Source: Actinokineospora terrae
GTDB lineage: Bacteria > Actinomycetota > Actinomycetes > Mycobacteriales > Pseudonocardiaceae
DNA: 64,000 nt
Assembly: GCF_900111175.1 (NCBI RefSeq)
Contig: NZ_FOGI01000005.1
Span: 473,404 to 537,403 of the forward strand
Reading direction: 5' to 3'
Under the pieces are notes generated by a model that was given only the letters and a program-made list of their open reading frames with translations, was not told the DNA's origin and did no database searches. The first letter of the stretch is position 1; every line of letters starts with the position of its first letter. Of this stretch, positions 36,299 through 45,180 are shown piece by piece. The translations under genes were made by a program, and so were the position numbers.

Positions 36299-37291
36299 AT
36301 GGAGTACACGCACCTCGGGCGTAGTGGGTTGTCGGTGTCGCGGCTGGTGCTGGGCACGATGAACTTCGGCCCGGAGACCACCGAGCCCGACAGCCACCAG
36401 ATCATGGACCGGGCCCTCGAGCACGGCATCAACTTCTTCGACACCGCGAACGTCTACGGGTGGCAGAAGGGGGAGGGGATCACCGAGCAGATCATCGGCC
36501 GGTGGTTCGCCCAGGGCGGGCAGCGCAGGGAGAAGACCGTGCTGGCCACCAAGCTCTACGGCAGCATGGGTGACTGGCCCAACGAGACGTTCCTGTCCGC
36601 GCTGAACATCCGGCGCGCCGCCGACGCCTCGCTCAAGCGGTTGCGGACCGATTACATCGACCTCTACCAGATGCACCACGTGGACCGGAACACGCCGTGG
36701 GAGGAGGTGTGGGAGGCGTTCAGCGTGCTGCGCCAGCAGGGCAAGGTGCTCTACTTCGGCTCGTCGAACTTCGCCGGGTGGCACCTCGCGCAGGCGCAGG
36801 AAGCGGCCAGGGACCGGCACTTCCTCGGGCTGGTGTCCGAGCAGTCCATCTACAACCTGCTCACCCGCTGGGTCGAGCTCGAGGTCCTGCCCGCTGCCAG
36901 GCACTACGGCCTCGGCGTGATCCCGTGGTCGCCGCTGCACGGTGGTCTGCTCGGCGGGATCCTGCGCAAGCAGCGCGAGGGCGGCGCGTCGCGCGGGCTG
37001 TCCGGCCGTTCGGGTGACGCGCTCAAGCAGCACCAGGACACCATCGAGGCGTACGAGAAGTTCGCCGCGGAACTCGGTGAGGATCCCGCGCACATCGGAC
37101 TCGCTTGGTTGCTTTCCCGCGAAGGGGTCACCGGCCCGATCATCGGCCCGCGCACCGCCGAGCAGCTCGACGGGTCGCTGCGCGCGCTGGAGATCAAGCT
37201 GGACGCGGACGCCCTCGCGAAGCTGGACGAGCTGTTCCCAGCACCTGGACCCAACGGCGACAAAGCTGCCCCCGAGGCTTACGCCTGGTAG
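36299..37291 (+). CDS. Aldo/keto reductase (paralogue 2)
   Basis: 330 residues. Same motifs as paralogue 1 (FFDTANVYGWQKG, TVLATKLYG, DLYQMHHVD, GPIIGPRTAEQLDGSL), with a three-residue insertion after NVYG (WQKGEG in place of GKG). Catalytic Asp, Tyr, Lys and His are all present. Substrate unknown. The region around residues 225-245 is most divergent between the paralogues and may set specificity. A strong terminator follows. Confidence 0.93.
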   Translation: MEYTHLGRSGLSVSRLVLGTMNFGPETTEPDSHQIMDRALEHGINFFDTANVYGWQKGEGITEQIIGRWFAQGGQRREKTVLATKLYGSMGDWPNETFLSALNIRRAADASLKRLRTDYIDLYQMHHVDRNTPWEEVWEAFSVLRQQGKVLYFGSSNFAGWHLAQAQEAARDRHFLGLVSEQSIYNLLTRWVELEVLPAARHYGLGVIPWSPLHGGLLGGILRKQREGGASRGLSGRSGDALKQHQDTIEAYEKFAAELGEDPAHIGLAWLLSREGVTGPIIGPRTAEQLDGSLRALEIKLDADALAKLDELFPAPGPNGDKAAPEAYAW

Positions 37292-37298
37292 TCGACGA

Positions 37299-37329
37299 CA
37301 GCCCCCGGTCCCACCTGGGCCGGGGGCTG
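37299..37329 (+). terminator. Terminator of the second aldo/keto reductase
   Basis: Perfect 10-bp stem CAGCCCCCGG (37299-37308) against 37320-37329, eight bases after the stop codon. Confidence 0.78.
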
Positions 37330-37348
37330 ACGTATTCCCGCAAAAAGG

Positions 37349-37367
37349 ACATAGCCGCCTGCTATGT
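37349..37367. promoter_or_regulatory. A/T-rich palindrome upstream of the carbon-uptake operon
   Basis: ACATAGC (37349-37355) and GCTATGT (37361-37367) form a perfect inverted repeat, with a further TATGTC half site at 37376-37381. It lies 175 bases before the first gene of the SulP-DabA operon and is a candidate operator. Confidence 0.4.
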
Positions 37368-37540
37368 TCGGCAGGTATGTCACAGCGTGTTTAAACGCGA
37401 ATACTCTCCCCTTGACGGTGCTTCCACGCGCCGGAGATGATCGATAAGTCCTGGATCGTCGGCGCAGCCGCATTCTGTGAATCACAGAGCCTATTGCGCG
37501 GTGGCGAACGGGCTCGAATTTCCGCGAGGGGGAGGTCGTG

Positions 37541-37852
37541 GTGCGCGTTCTCTCGCTCGTCCTGGCCGCGGTCCTCGGCGCGGTGGTCGGCATCGGCGCA
37601 GGAACGGTGTGCGCGGTGCCGCACCGCGGCGCCCCGGTCGAACAGATCCGCGCGGACCAGGAGACCCTGGTGCGCGGCCTGGGTTTCTCGGCCGTCGAAC
37701 ATCACCACGACCTGGTCGACGACGGCATCACCACGGCACCGTCGGACCACGTCCAGACCCAGCGCACCTCGGCCGACCTCGGCCTGCTGGTGATCGCCGC
37801 GGAATCCGCGGCCGCCGGACTCCTCGCGCGCGGCCCGCCGCTCGGGCGCTGA
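37541..37852 (+). CDS. Small exported protein
   Basis: 103 residues. The N-terminus (RVLSLVLAAVLGAVVGIGAG then TVCAVPHRGAP) is a signal peptide or membrane anchor. The rest is polar (EQIRADQETLVRGLGFSAVE, HHHDLVDDG) with a second hydrophobic stretch LGLLVIAAESAAAGLLA. GTG 37541 has GGAGG five bases upstream. It precedes the SulP gene by 73 bases and may belong to its transcript. Function unknown. Confidence 0.55.
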   Translation: MRVLSLVLAAVLGAVVGIGAGTVCAVPHRGAPVEQIRADQETLVRGLGFSAVEHHHDLVDDGITTAPSDHVQTQRTSADLGLLVIAAESAAAGLLARGPPLGR

Positions 37853-37925
37853 TTCCCACCCGCCCACGCCTCGTCGGAATTCGACGCAGGCGCCCCTGTC
37901 GCGCCCGAAGAACGAGGAATTCACG

Positions 37926-39545
37926 ATGTCCGAACAAACCGAAGCGCCGGTTTCCGGCACGGCGGACCCGGCCAGACGCCGCTTTCCGCTTGGTGACGTC
38001 AAGTCCGGTTTCCTGGTCTCGCTCATCGCGTTGCCGCTGTGCCTCGGCATCGCCCTGGCCAGCGGTTTTCCCCCCGTCGCCGGTGTGCTGACGGCCATCG
38101 TCGGCGGCATACTCGGCGGTCTGCTCGGCGGCGCGCCGCTGACCATCAAGGGACCCGCGGCCGGGCTGATCGTCATCGCCGTCGGCGCCGTGCACGACCT
38201 GGGCCAGGGTGACGCCGTCGCCGGGTACCGGCGGGCGCTGGCGGTCGGCGTGGTCGCCGCGGTCATCCAGATCCTGTTCGCCGCGGTCCGGGCCGCGGGC
38301 ATCGGCGTGGCCATGTCGCCCTCGGTGGTGCACGGCATGCTCGCCGCCATCGGCGTCATCATCATCGCCAAGCAGGCGCACGTCGTGCTGGGCGTGAAGC
38401 CGACCGCGGACACCCCGCTCGGCCTGCTCGCCGAGATCCCGCACAGCGTCGCGCACGCCAACCCGCTGATCGTGCTGATCGGCGTCATCGCCCTGCTCAT
38501 CCTCTTCGGGTTGCCGCTGGTGCGCGCGCGGTGGAGCAAGTCGGTGCCCGCGCCGCTGGTCGTGCTCGCCGTGGCGATCCCGATCGGGCTGTGGCTGCAC
38601 CTGTCGAGCCCGCACGACTACCGCTTCGCCGACGCACCCCACCACCTCGGCCCCGAGTTCCTGGTGCGGCTGCCCGGTTCCGTGCTCGACGCGATCACCT
38701 TCCCGGACTTCTCCCAGGTCTTCAGCGGCACCTCGCTGCAGTACGTGGCGATGTTCGCGCTGATCGGCACCATCGAGTCCACGCTGACCGTGCTGGCGGT
38801 CGACTCGATGGACCCGGCCAAGCGGCCATCGGACCTCAACCGGGACCTGTTCGCCATCGGCGCGGGCAACCTGACCTCGGCGCTCATCGGCGGCCTGCCG
38901 ATGATCTCGGAGATCGTGCGCAGCAAGGCGAACCTGGACGCGGGCGCCAAGACCCGCTGGTCCAACGTCTGCCACGGCGCCATCCTGCTGCTGTTCGTCG
39001 CGCTCATCCCCGGCCTGGTGCAGACCATCCCGCTGGCCGCGCTGGCCGCGATGCTCGTCTACACCGGGTTCCGGCTGGCCAACCCGCGCGAGATCGCGCA
39101 CGTCGGCAAGATCGGCTGGGACCAGCTGCTGCTGTTCCTGACCACGCTCATCGTCACCCTCGCCACCGACCTGCTCGTCGGCGTCGCCGCGGGGCTGGCG
39201 CTCAAGATCGTGCTGCACCTGGCGCGCGGCGTCCCGCTGACCGCGTTCCTGCGGCCCCGCCCCGAGGTCACCAGGGACGGCGACGTGCTGCGGATCAGGG
39301 TGCCCGGCGCCGCGGTGTTCCCCGCCCTGCTGCCGTTGCGCCGCGCGATCACCAAGAACGGCGACGGCGTCACGGAGGTCGTGGTGGACGTGGCGGACGC
39401 CGCCGTCGTCGACCACACCTTCCTGACCAGGCTCGACCAGCTGGCCAAGGAGCTGCCGGGGGCCACCCTGCGGGTCGAGGGCCTCGACCGGCTCGACCCG
39501 GTCTCCGCGCACCCGCAGGCGCTGCGCCGCAGGCGGCGGTCATGA
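37926..39545 (+). CDS. SulP-family inorganic anion transporter
   Basis: 539 residues with 10 to 12 membrane segments. SulP hallmarks: GFLVSLIALPLCLGIALASG, GPAAGLIVIAVGAVHD, GMLAAIGVIIIAKQAHVVLG, and IGAGNLTSALIGGLPMISEI. A shortened STAS-like domain ends the protein (EVVVDVADAAVVDHTFLTRL). The family carries sulfate, bicarbonate or other anions; linkage to dabA suggests bicarbonate. ATG preceded by GAGGAA. Its stop overlaps the dabA ATG by four bases. Confidence 0.9.
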   Translation: MSEQTEAPVSGTADPARRRFPLGDVKSGFLVSLIALPLCLGIALASGFPPVAGVLTAIVGGILGGLLGGAPLTIKGPAAGLIVIAVGAVHDLGQGDAVAGYRRALAVGVVAAVIQILFAAVRAAGIGVAMSPSVVHGMLAAIGVIIIAKQAHVVLGVKPTADTPLGLLAEIPHSVAHANPLIVLIGVIALLILFGLPLVRARWSKSVPAPLVVLAVAIPIGLWLHLSSPHDYRFADAPHHLGPEFLVRLPGSVLDAITFPDFSQVFSGTSLQYVAMFALIGTIESTLTVLAVDSMDPAKRPSDLNRDLFAIGAGNLTSALIGGLPMISEIVRSKANLDAGAKTRWSNVCHGAILLLFVALIPGLVQTIPLAALAAMLVYTGFRLANPREIAHVGKIGWDQLLLFLTTLIVTLATDLLVGVAAGLALKIVLHLARGVPLTAFLRPRPEVTRDGDVLRIRVPGAAVFPALLPLRRAITKNGDGVTEVVVDVADAAVVDHTFLTRLDQLAKELPGATLRVEGLDRLDPVSAHPQALRRRRRS

Positions 39546-42247
39546 TCGAGTCCCTCGTCGAGCGGGCCGCCGAACTGCTGCCGCAGCAGGGGCCGTTGCA
39601 GACCTTCGTGCACCACAACACGTTGCACGCCTTCGAGGACTTGCCCTTCCACGACGCCGTGGTCCGGGCGGGCGCTCTGTTCGGCGCCGAACCCTTCCCG
39701 AGCGAGCAGGAGCTGCACGGGTACGTCGAGCAGGGGCGGATCACCGACGCCGACCTGCTGGCCGTGGTGGTCGCGCAGGTCCCGGACGACGGCGTGCCGG
39801 TCGTGCCGGGTGGGCCGACGCGGCGCGAGTTCCACGTCGCCCGGCTCCGGCGGTTGCTCGACGTACCGCGCGGTCCCGCGCTGCGGTGGGTCGTCGCCGA
39901 GGCCGGTGACCTGGGGCCGACCTGGTCGGCGCTGCTGGCGGCGGCACCCCGCGTGGTGCCGACCGCTGATCCCACGCCGCGTCCGACTGATCGAGTGCGC
40001 GCCGAGACCGGCGTCGACCCGGATGCCTTGGTGCACCCGGTGTTGATCCGGCTCACCGCCGCGTTCCTCGACCAGGGCGTGGCGTACTGGCCGATGCCCG
40101 AGCGCGACCGCGGCCTGCTCGCCGCGTTCCGGGCGCTCTACGGGAAGGCGGGCGGACCGCCGGACCGGTTCCTCCGTGGCCTGGTCGCGACCCTGCGCGA
40201 CCAGGAGCGGTGGGACGCCGAGCGCACGGTGGCGTGGGCGCTGGCCGAGCTGGCGGTCCCGGAGGCCGACTGGGGCGAGGCGATCCTGGCCACGCTGCTG
40301 TCGCTGCGCGGCTGGGCGGGCATGGTGCGGCAGTTCGAGGTGCGGCCCGACCGCGCCCCGGTCGCCGCGCCACCGGCCCGGCTGGTGGACTACCTCGCGG
40401 TGCAGCTGACCCTGGACGTCTTCGCGCTGCGGCACGTCCTGGCCGAGCACCCGGGCCGCGGGCCGGTCGTGGAGGTCACCGCGCGGCCGGACGTCGAACT
40501 CGCCTACGAGGCGTTCGTCCTGGCCGAGCTGATGGACGTCGACCCGACGCCGGACCCGGCGGCGTGGCTGGCACTGGTCGAGGACTGCGACGGCTTGCAG
40601 CGGCGTCGGTTGCTGCACGCCGCTTACGAGCGCAGGCACCGGGTCGGCGTCCTCGACGGGCTCGCCGCGCACCAGCGTCTGTCTACTTCGGACGCCTCGG
40701 TGGTCGGGTTCCAGGCGGTGTTCTGCATCGACGAGCGCGAGGAGTCCTTGCGCAGGCACCTGGAGGAGAACACCCCGGCCGCGCAGACCTTCGGTTTCGC
40801 GGGCTTCTTCGGGGTGGCGATGAACTACCAGGGCGTGCACGACGTCCGGCCGCGTCCACTGTGCCCTGTCGTGGTCACGCCGACGCACGACGTCGTCGAA
40901 CGACCGGTCGCACCTGCGCGCGGGGTGCTGCGCCGGGTCCGCGGCGGCTGGAGCCATCACGTCGGTGTCGGCAGCCGGACGCTGGCTCGGGGCGGGGTCG
41001 TCAGCCTCGCGCTGGGGGCTGTGGGGCTGACGTCCCTGATCGGCCGGTGCCTGTTCCCCCGTCTGGCGCAACGGTGGTCGCACCGGCTCGACGGGCCGCA
41101 CCCGGTCACACGGCTCGACATCGGTTACACCGTCGAGGAAATGGCGGGCATCGTCGGCACGGTCCTGCGCACGACCGGTGTGCTGGCGGCCCCTGCGCCG
41201 ATCGTGCTGCTGGTCGGCCACGGGTCGTCCAGCATGAACAACCCGCACGAGTCCGCCCACGACTGCGGCGCGACAGGTGGCGGCCGCGGCGGCCCCAACG
41301 CCCGCGCTTTCGCCGCGATGGCCAACCACCCGGAGGTCCGCGCGATCCTCGGCCTCCCGGACGACACCTGGTTCGTCGGGTCGTACCACAACACGTGCGA
41401 CGACTCGATGACCTACTTCGACGAGGACCTGGTCCCCGCCCGCTTCGAGGTGGACCTGACCCGGGCCAAGGACTCCCTGGCCCAGGCCTGCGTCCTCGCC
41501 GCCCACGAACGGTGCCGCCGCTTCGAAACCGCACCGCCGGACCTCGCCCTGGCCGATGCCCTGGCCGAGGCCGAGACCCACGCGGTCGACCTCGGCCAAC
41601 CGCGACCCGAGTACGGGCACGCCACGAACGCGGTGTGCGTGGTTGGTCGACGATCGTTGACGCGGGGCCTGTACCTGGACCGCCGCGCGTTCCTGGTGTC
41701 GTACGACCCTGCCGCGGACACCGACGACGCCTTGCTGACATCGCTGCTACAGGCGGTCGGCCCGGTGTGCGCGGGCATCAACCTGGAGTACTACTTCAGC
41801 TACGTCGACCCGGCCAGGTACGGGTGCGGAACCAAGCTGCCCCACAACATCACCGGACTGCTCGGCGTGATGGACGGCCACGCCTCCGACCTGCGCACGG
41901 GACTTCCTTGGCAGATGGTCGAGATCCACGAACCAGTGCGGTTGCTGTTGGTCGTCGAGGCCACTCCTGCCCGGCTTGCCGCCATCCTGTCCGCCAACCC
42001 GGTCCTCGCACGGCTCGTGGGCAACGGGTGGATCCAACTCGTGGCGTGGGTCCCTGAGGACGACGCGATGTTCCTGTTCCAGGACGGGACCTTCCAGCCC
42101 CACGTACCGGAGATGACGGAATTCCCGGTCGTTTCCCGGTCGGTGGAGGTGTACGCGGGCGAACGCGGGCACCTGGGGTGCGCACACGTGCTGGCCGGCG
42201 TGGATCTACCAGTCCCGATCCTCGCCGCTGCCCAGGACGCGAGGTGA
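39542..42247 (+). CDS. dabA: DabA: inorganic-carbon transporter subunit (DUF2309/UPF0753)
   Basis: 901 residues, longer than average. The N-terminus LQTFVHHNTLHAFEDLPFHD is a family signature. The beta-carbonic-anhydrase-like zinc site is complete: Cys395 and Asp397 in FCIDERE, His560 in LLVGHGSSSMNNPH, Cys575 in AHDCGATGGG. The 15-residue spacing between His and the last Cys equals that of the proteobacterial DabA. It hydrates CO2 vectorially, driven by ion flow through DabB, and accumulates bicarbonate. Coupled to the SulP gene upstream. Confidence 0.93.
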   Translation: MIESLVERAAELLPQQGPLQTFVHHNTLHAFEDLPFHDAVVRAGALFGAEPFPSEQELHGYVEQGRITDADLLAVVVAQVPDDGVPVVPGGPTRREFHVARLRRLLDVPRGPALRWVVAEAGDLGPTWSALLAAAPRVVPTADPTPRPTDRVRAETGVDPDALVHPVLIRLTAAFLDQGVAYWPMPERDRGLLAAFRALYGKAGGPPDRFLRGLVATLRDQERWDAERTVAWALAELAVPEADWGEAILATLLSLRGWAGMVRQFEVRPDRAPVAAPPARLVDYLAVQLTLDVFALRHVLAEHPGRGPVVEVTARPDVELAYEAFVLAELMDVDPTPDPAAWLALVEDCDGLQRRRLLHAAYERRHRVGVLDGLAAHQRLSTSDASVVGFQAVFCIDEREESLRRHLEENTPAAQTFGFAGFFGVAMNYQGVHDVRPRPLCPVVVTPTHDVVERPVAPARGVLRRVRGGWSHHVGVGSRTLARGGVVSLALGAVGLTSLIGRCLFPRLAQRWSHRLDGPHPVTRLDIGYTVEEMAGIVGTVLRTTGVLAAPAPIVLLVGHGSSSMNNPHESAHDCGATGGGRGGPNARAFAAMANHPEVRAILGLPDDTWFVGSYHNTCDDSMTYFDEDLVPARFEVDLTRAKDSLAQACVLAAHERCRRFETAPPDLALADALAEAETHAVDLGQPRPEYGHATNAVCVVGRRSLTRGLYLDRRAFLVSYDPAADTDDALLTSLLQAVGPVCAGINLEYYFSYVDPARYGCGTKLPHNITGLLGVMDGHASDLRTGLPWQMVEIHEPVRLLLVVEATPARLAAILSANPVLARLVGNGWIQLVAWVPEDDAMFLFQDGTFQPHVPEMTEFPVVSRSVEVYAGERGHLGCAHVLAGVDLPVPILAAAQDAR

Positions 42248-42338
42248 ACGGCCGAGGTACCACCGCTGCTTTGTTGCCCCCGATGGGCATGTCGGCTGGT
42301 GGATGGGCTGCGCGTGGACCGGCCGTGTGGGAGGTCCG

Positions 42339-43556
42339 GTGAGCGTCTTGGTCGTTGCTGCCGCCGGGGTTCCGTTGGTGACGTTCCTGGTGCTGGCGGT
42401 CGCGTTGTGGTGTGGGCAAGGGTGGCGGGAGCGGGTGTTTTCCGGGCTCGTGGTCGGATCTGCTGCGCTGTCCGGGCTCCTCGGGGTCGCGCTCGCTGTT
42501 GTGTGCGTTGTGGACGGTCCGGTACTGGTGTCGCTGGGGTCCTGGTTCTCCGGATTCCCGGTTCGGCTCCGGGCCGACTGGCTGTCGGTGCCGATGGTGG
42601 TGTTGTGCGGGCTGCTGGGGTGCCTGATCGGGGCGTTCTCGCAGCGGTACCTGCACCGGGACCCCGGCTACCGCCGGTTCTACCTGCTGCTGGCCCTGTT
42701 CGTCGCGGCCGTGCAGCTCGTGGTGCTGGCCGGGACGCTGGACCTGCTCGTGGTCGGGTGGGAACTCGCCGGGTTGGCGTCCGCGCTGCTCATCGCGTTC
42801 TTCCACCACCGGCCGGGGCCGGTCGCGGGTGGGTTGCGGGCGTTCATCACGTACCGGGTCAGCGATATCGGGCTGGTCGGTGCCGTGGTTGCCGAGCACC
42901 ACGGGGCAGGCCACACGGTGATCGGATTGCTGCTGGTGTGGGCCGTGCTCGGCAAGTCGGCGCAGTTCCCCCTCGGCGGCTGGCTCCCGCGCGCGATGGA
43001 GGGCCCAACCCCGTCCAGCGCGATCTGCTACGGCGCGATCTCGGTGAGCCTCGGCCCGTACCTGTTGCTGCGCAACGGGATCGGCGGCCCGGTGGTCATC
43101 GCGGTCGGGGTGGTCACGGCCCTGTACGCGACCCTGGTCGGCCGCGCGCAGACCGACATCAAGAGCAGCCTCGCGTACGCGTCGATGACCCAGATCGCCC
43201 TGGTCCTGGTCGAGGTCGGCCTCGGCTGGCACGTCCTCGCCCTAGTCCACCTGCTCACCCACGCCGTCCTGCGCAGCGGCCAGATCCTGCGCTCACCCAG
43301 CCTCCTGCACGACCACCACCACCTCGAACAATCCCTAGGAACCCCAGTCCCCGACACCGGCCGCCACTTCGAGCGCGTCCTGCCCACCGCCCTCCGAACC
43401 TGGCTCTACCGCTTCGCCCTGGAACGCGGCTACATCGACGCCTTCCTGGTCGACCGCGTTCTCGGCACCCTGGTCCGCGCAGTCAACCGCGCGGCCGCCG
43501 CCGAAGCCCGCTGGACCCACGCGATCGCCACCGACAGACAGGCGGTGGCGAGGTGA
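42339..43556 (+). CDS. dabB: DabB: NuoL-like proton-conducting subunit
   Basis: 405 residues, about 12 membrane segments. The antiporter core is LVVGWELAGLASALLIAFF, TYRVSDIGLVGAV, WAVLGKSAQFPLGGWLPRAM and EGPTPSSAICYGAISVSLGP. The position that holds His in NuoL (SALIHAA) reads Tyr here. The end HAVLRSGQILRSPSLLHDHH is shared with DabB-type relatives. It would supply the cation gradient that powers DabA. GTG start behind GGGAGG. Overlaps the next subunit gene by four bases (GTGA). Confidence 0.85.
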   Translation: MSVLVVAAAGVPLVTFLVLAVALWCGQGWRERVFSGLVVGSAALSGLLGVALAVVCVVDGPVLVSLGSWFSGFPVRLRADWLSVPMVVLCGLLGCLIGAFSQRYLHRDPGYRRFYLLLALFVAAVQLVVLAGTLDLLVVGWELAGLASALLIAFFHHRPGPVAGGLRAFITYRVSDIGLVGAVVAEHHGAGHTVIGLLLVWAVLGKSAQFPLGGWLPRAMEGPTPSSAICYGAISVSLGPYLLLRNGIGGPVVIAVGVVTALYATLVGRAQTDIKSSLAYASMTQIALVLVEVGLGWHVLALVHLLTHAVLRSGQILRSPSLLHDHHHLEQSLGTPVPDTGRHFERVLPTALRTWLYRFALERGYIDAFLVDRVLGTLVRAVNRAAAAEARWTHAIATDRQAVAR

Positions 43557-44695
43557 TCGCGTTGGGGCCGTTGGCTGTTGTGCTCGTGTGGCTGGTCGGC
43601 GCTGTTGTTGTTGGGCGGGTGGTGGATCCGCGGCAGGCCAGGCGGGCGGCCACGTGGACGGCTTCGGTGGCGGTGGGGGTGTCGGCGGTCGCGATGGCGC
43701 TTCCCGAGGCGCCGCTGGCCGGGCCGGTCAGCGCGGGGGCGGGTGCCGTCGGGTGCCTGGTGATCAGCCTGGCCGGACTGCTGGTCGCCGCGATGAGCCC
43801 GGTGGAGGGGGCGGCGCCGGTGCTGGCGGCGAGGTTGTTCGCCGTCGCATGTGGACTTCTCGCGTTCCGGTACGCGGTGGTCGAGGCGGCGCTGCTGGCG
43901 CTGGGCACCTACCTCGTCTGGTCCGGTGACCGGCTCTTCGCGCGCTACCAGTTCCCCGGCGCGCTCCTGCTGATCATCGGCGCCGTGCTCCCCGGTCCTG
44001 TCGGGACGGTCCTGCTCGCGGCCGGGGTGGTGGTCCGCATGGCCGCCTTCCCCGCGCACGCCTGGTTCCCGCGCTTCGTCGACCGCACCCCCATGGGCGT
44101 CGTCGTCGCTTACCAGGCGGCGCCGGTCGTGCTGCTCGAACCGTCCACTGTGGTCCTCACGGCGATCGGCGCGGTCACGGCACTCACCGCGGCGGTCTTC
44201 GCGGCCGCGTCCGACGACGGCCGCCGCGGCCTGGCGTACCTGCTGATCACCGCGAACGCCCTGGTCATCACCGGCGCGTCCTGGCTCGTCGGCACCCTCG
44301 CCGCCGCCGGGCTCGCGATGACCGTCGGCGCCCTGGCCGCCCGCCGCGAATCCCTGTCCGTCCACGACGGCGGCGACTTCGCGGCGACGCCGAGACTCGC
44401 CGTGGCCTACCTGGTCTTCGGCCTGTCACTCGCCGGATTCCCGCTCCTGGCAGGGTTTGCCGAAGGCCACCACCTGCCGCACGCGGTCGCCACCCCGATC
44501 GCCGTCGTGGTCGTGATCGCGCTGTCGGTGGCCGGAATCGCGGTCCTGCGCGGCTTCCTGGGCCTGTTCACCCGCCGCCGAGTGGTCGACGGAGAACGCG
44601 ACCTCACCCCGCTGGAGAACTACGCCGTAGTGGTCACCATGGCGGTACTAGTGGTGGTCGGCTTGGCACCCGGCCTGCTCTCCCTGGTGACCTGA
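43553..44695 (+). CDS. Second NuoM/NuoN-like membrane subunit
   Basis: 380 residues and 10 to 12 hydrophobic segments. It carries the proton-pumping family layout (ARLFAVACGLLAFRYAVVEA; VVVRMAAFPAHAWFPRFVDR; PMGVVVAYQAAPVVLLEPS; LVFGLSLAGFPLLAGFAEGH). The motif FPAHAWFPRF matches the FP-HxWLPxA region of antiporter subunits. Most DAB operons have only DabA and DabB, so a second ion-translocating subunit is notable. Coupled to dabB by GTGA; a strong terminator follows. Confidence 0.8.
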   Translation: MIALGPLAVVLVWLVGAVVVGRVVDPRQARRAATWTASVAVGVSAVAMALPEAPLAGPVSAGAGAVGCLVISLAGLLVAAMSPVEGAAPVLAARLFAVACGLLAFRYAVVEAALLALGTYLVWSGDRLFARYQFPGALLLIIGAVLPGPVGTVLLAAGVVVRMAAFPAHAWFPRFVDRTPMGVVVAYQAAPVVLLEPSTVVLTAIGAVTALTAAVFAAASDDGRRGLAYLLITANALVITGASWLVGTLAAAGLAMTVGALAARRESLSVHDGGDFAATPRLAVAYLVFGLSLAGFPLLAGFAEGHHLPHAVATPIAVVVVIALSVAGIAVLRGFLGLFTRRRVVDGERDLTPLENYAVVVTMAVLVVVGLAPGLLSLVT

Positions 44696-44700
44696 CCACG

Positions 44701-44733
44701 GTCCGGTGGAGCGGAGAATCCGCTCCACCGGAC
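44701..44733 (+). terminator. Terminator of the DAB operon
   Basis: Perfect 15-bp stem GTCCGGTGGAGCGGA (44701-44715) against 44719-44733 with a GAA loop, five bases after the operon's last stop. Confidence 0.88.
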
Positions 44734-44930
44734 TGGTCTGTCCGCCACGGTCACGCACACCCACCCCGAGGCCGTCGCGGGCGCCATCGCCGTCGTGACC
44801 GCCCCACTGGGTCTTGACGCGCGAGCCACTCCCCACCTGGGCAAGCGCCTGACCCCAGGAGGCGACCATCACCGGCATCGAAACCGCCGCCCGACGTACA
44901 CCTCACCCGACGAATCCCTCTTCGCCGGTA

Positions 44931-45110
44931 CTAGTCCTCGATGTCGTCGTCGTCGCGGGCTAGGAAGGTGGCCAGGCGTTCGGTGGCGGTTTCGAATTCG
45001 GGGTTGTTGTCGACGAAGGCGCGCATGCGGTCGGCCAGCCAGGCGAGGGTTACCTCTTCCTCGCCTCGGCGGGTTTCGAGTTCTTCGATGCCGCGGTCGG
45101 TGAAGTACAC
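44931..45110 (-). CDS. DUF6104-type small protein next to kgd
   Basis: 59 residues, too short for many gene callers. The product begins MYFTDRGIEELETRRGEEEV, continues TLAWLADRMRAFVDNNPEFE and ends in an acidic tail ARDDDDIED. Start is GTG 45110, with AAGGA eight to ten bases upstream. It is acidic and helical with no membrane segment. I recall the same small protein beside kgd in other actinomycetes; function is unknown. It lies 70 bases downstream of kgd, separated by a hairpin. Confidence 0.75.
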   Translation of the reverse strand: MYFTDRGIEELETRRGEEEVTLAWLADRMRAFVDNNPEFETATERLATFLARDDDDIED

Positions 45111-45133
45111 AGGGGGAGTCCTTGGAATGCGGC

Positions 45134-45163
45134 GGGGCCGCCGGGGGTGAAACCGGCGGCCCC
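45134..45163 (-). terminator. Terminator of kgd
   Basis: Perfect 11-bp stem GGGGCCGCCGG (45134-45144) against 45153-45163, 17 bases after the kgd stop on the minus strand. Confidence 0.75.
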
Positions 45164-45180
45164 GACGAGCGAACGGGTCT

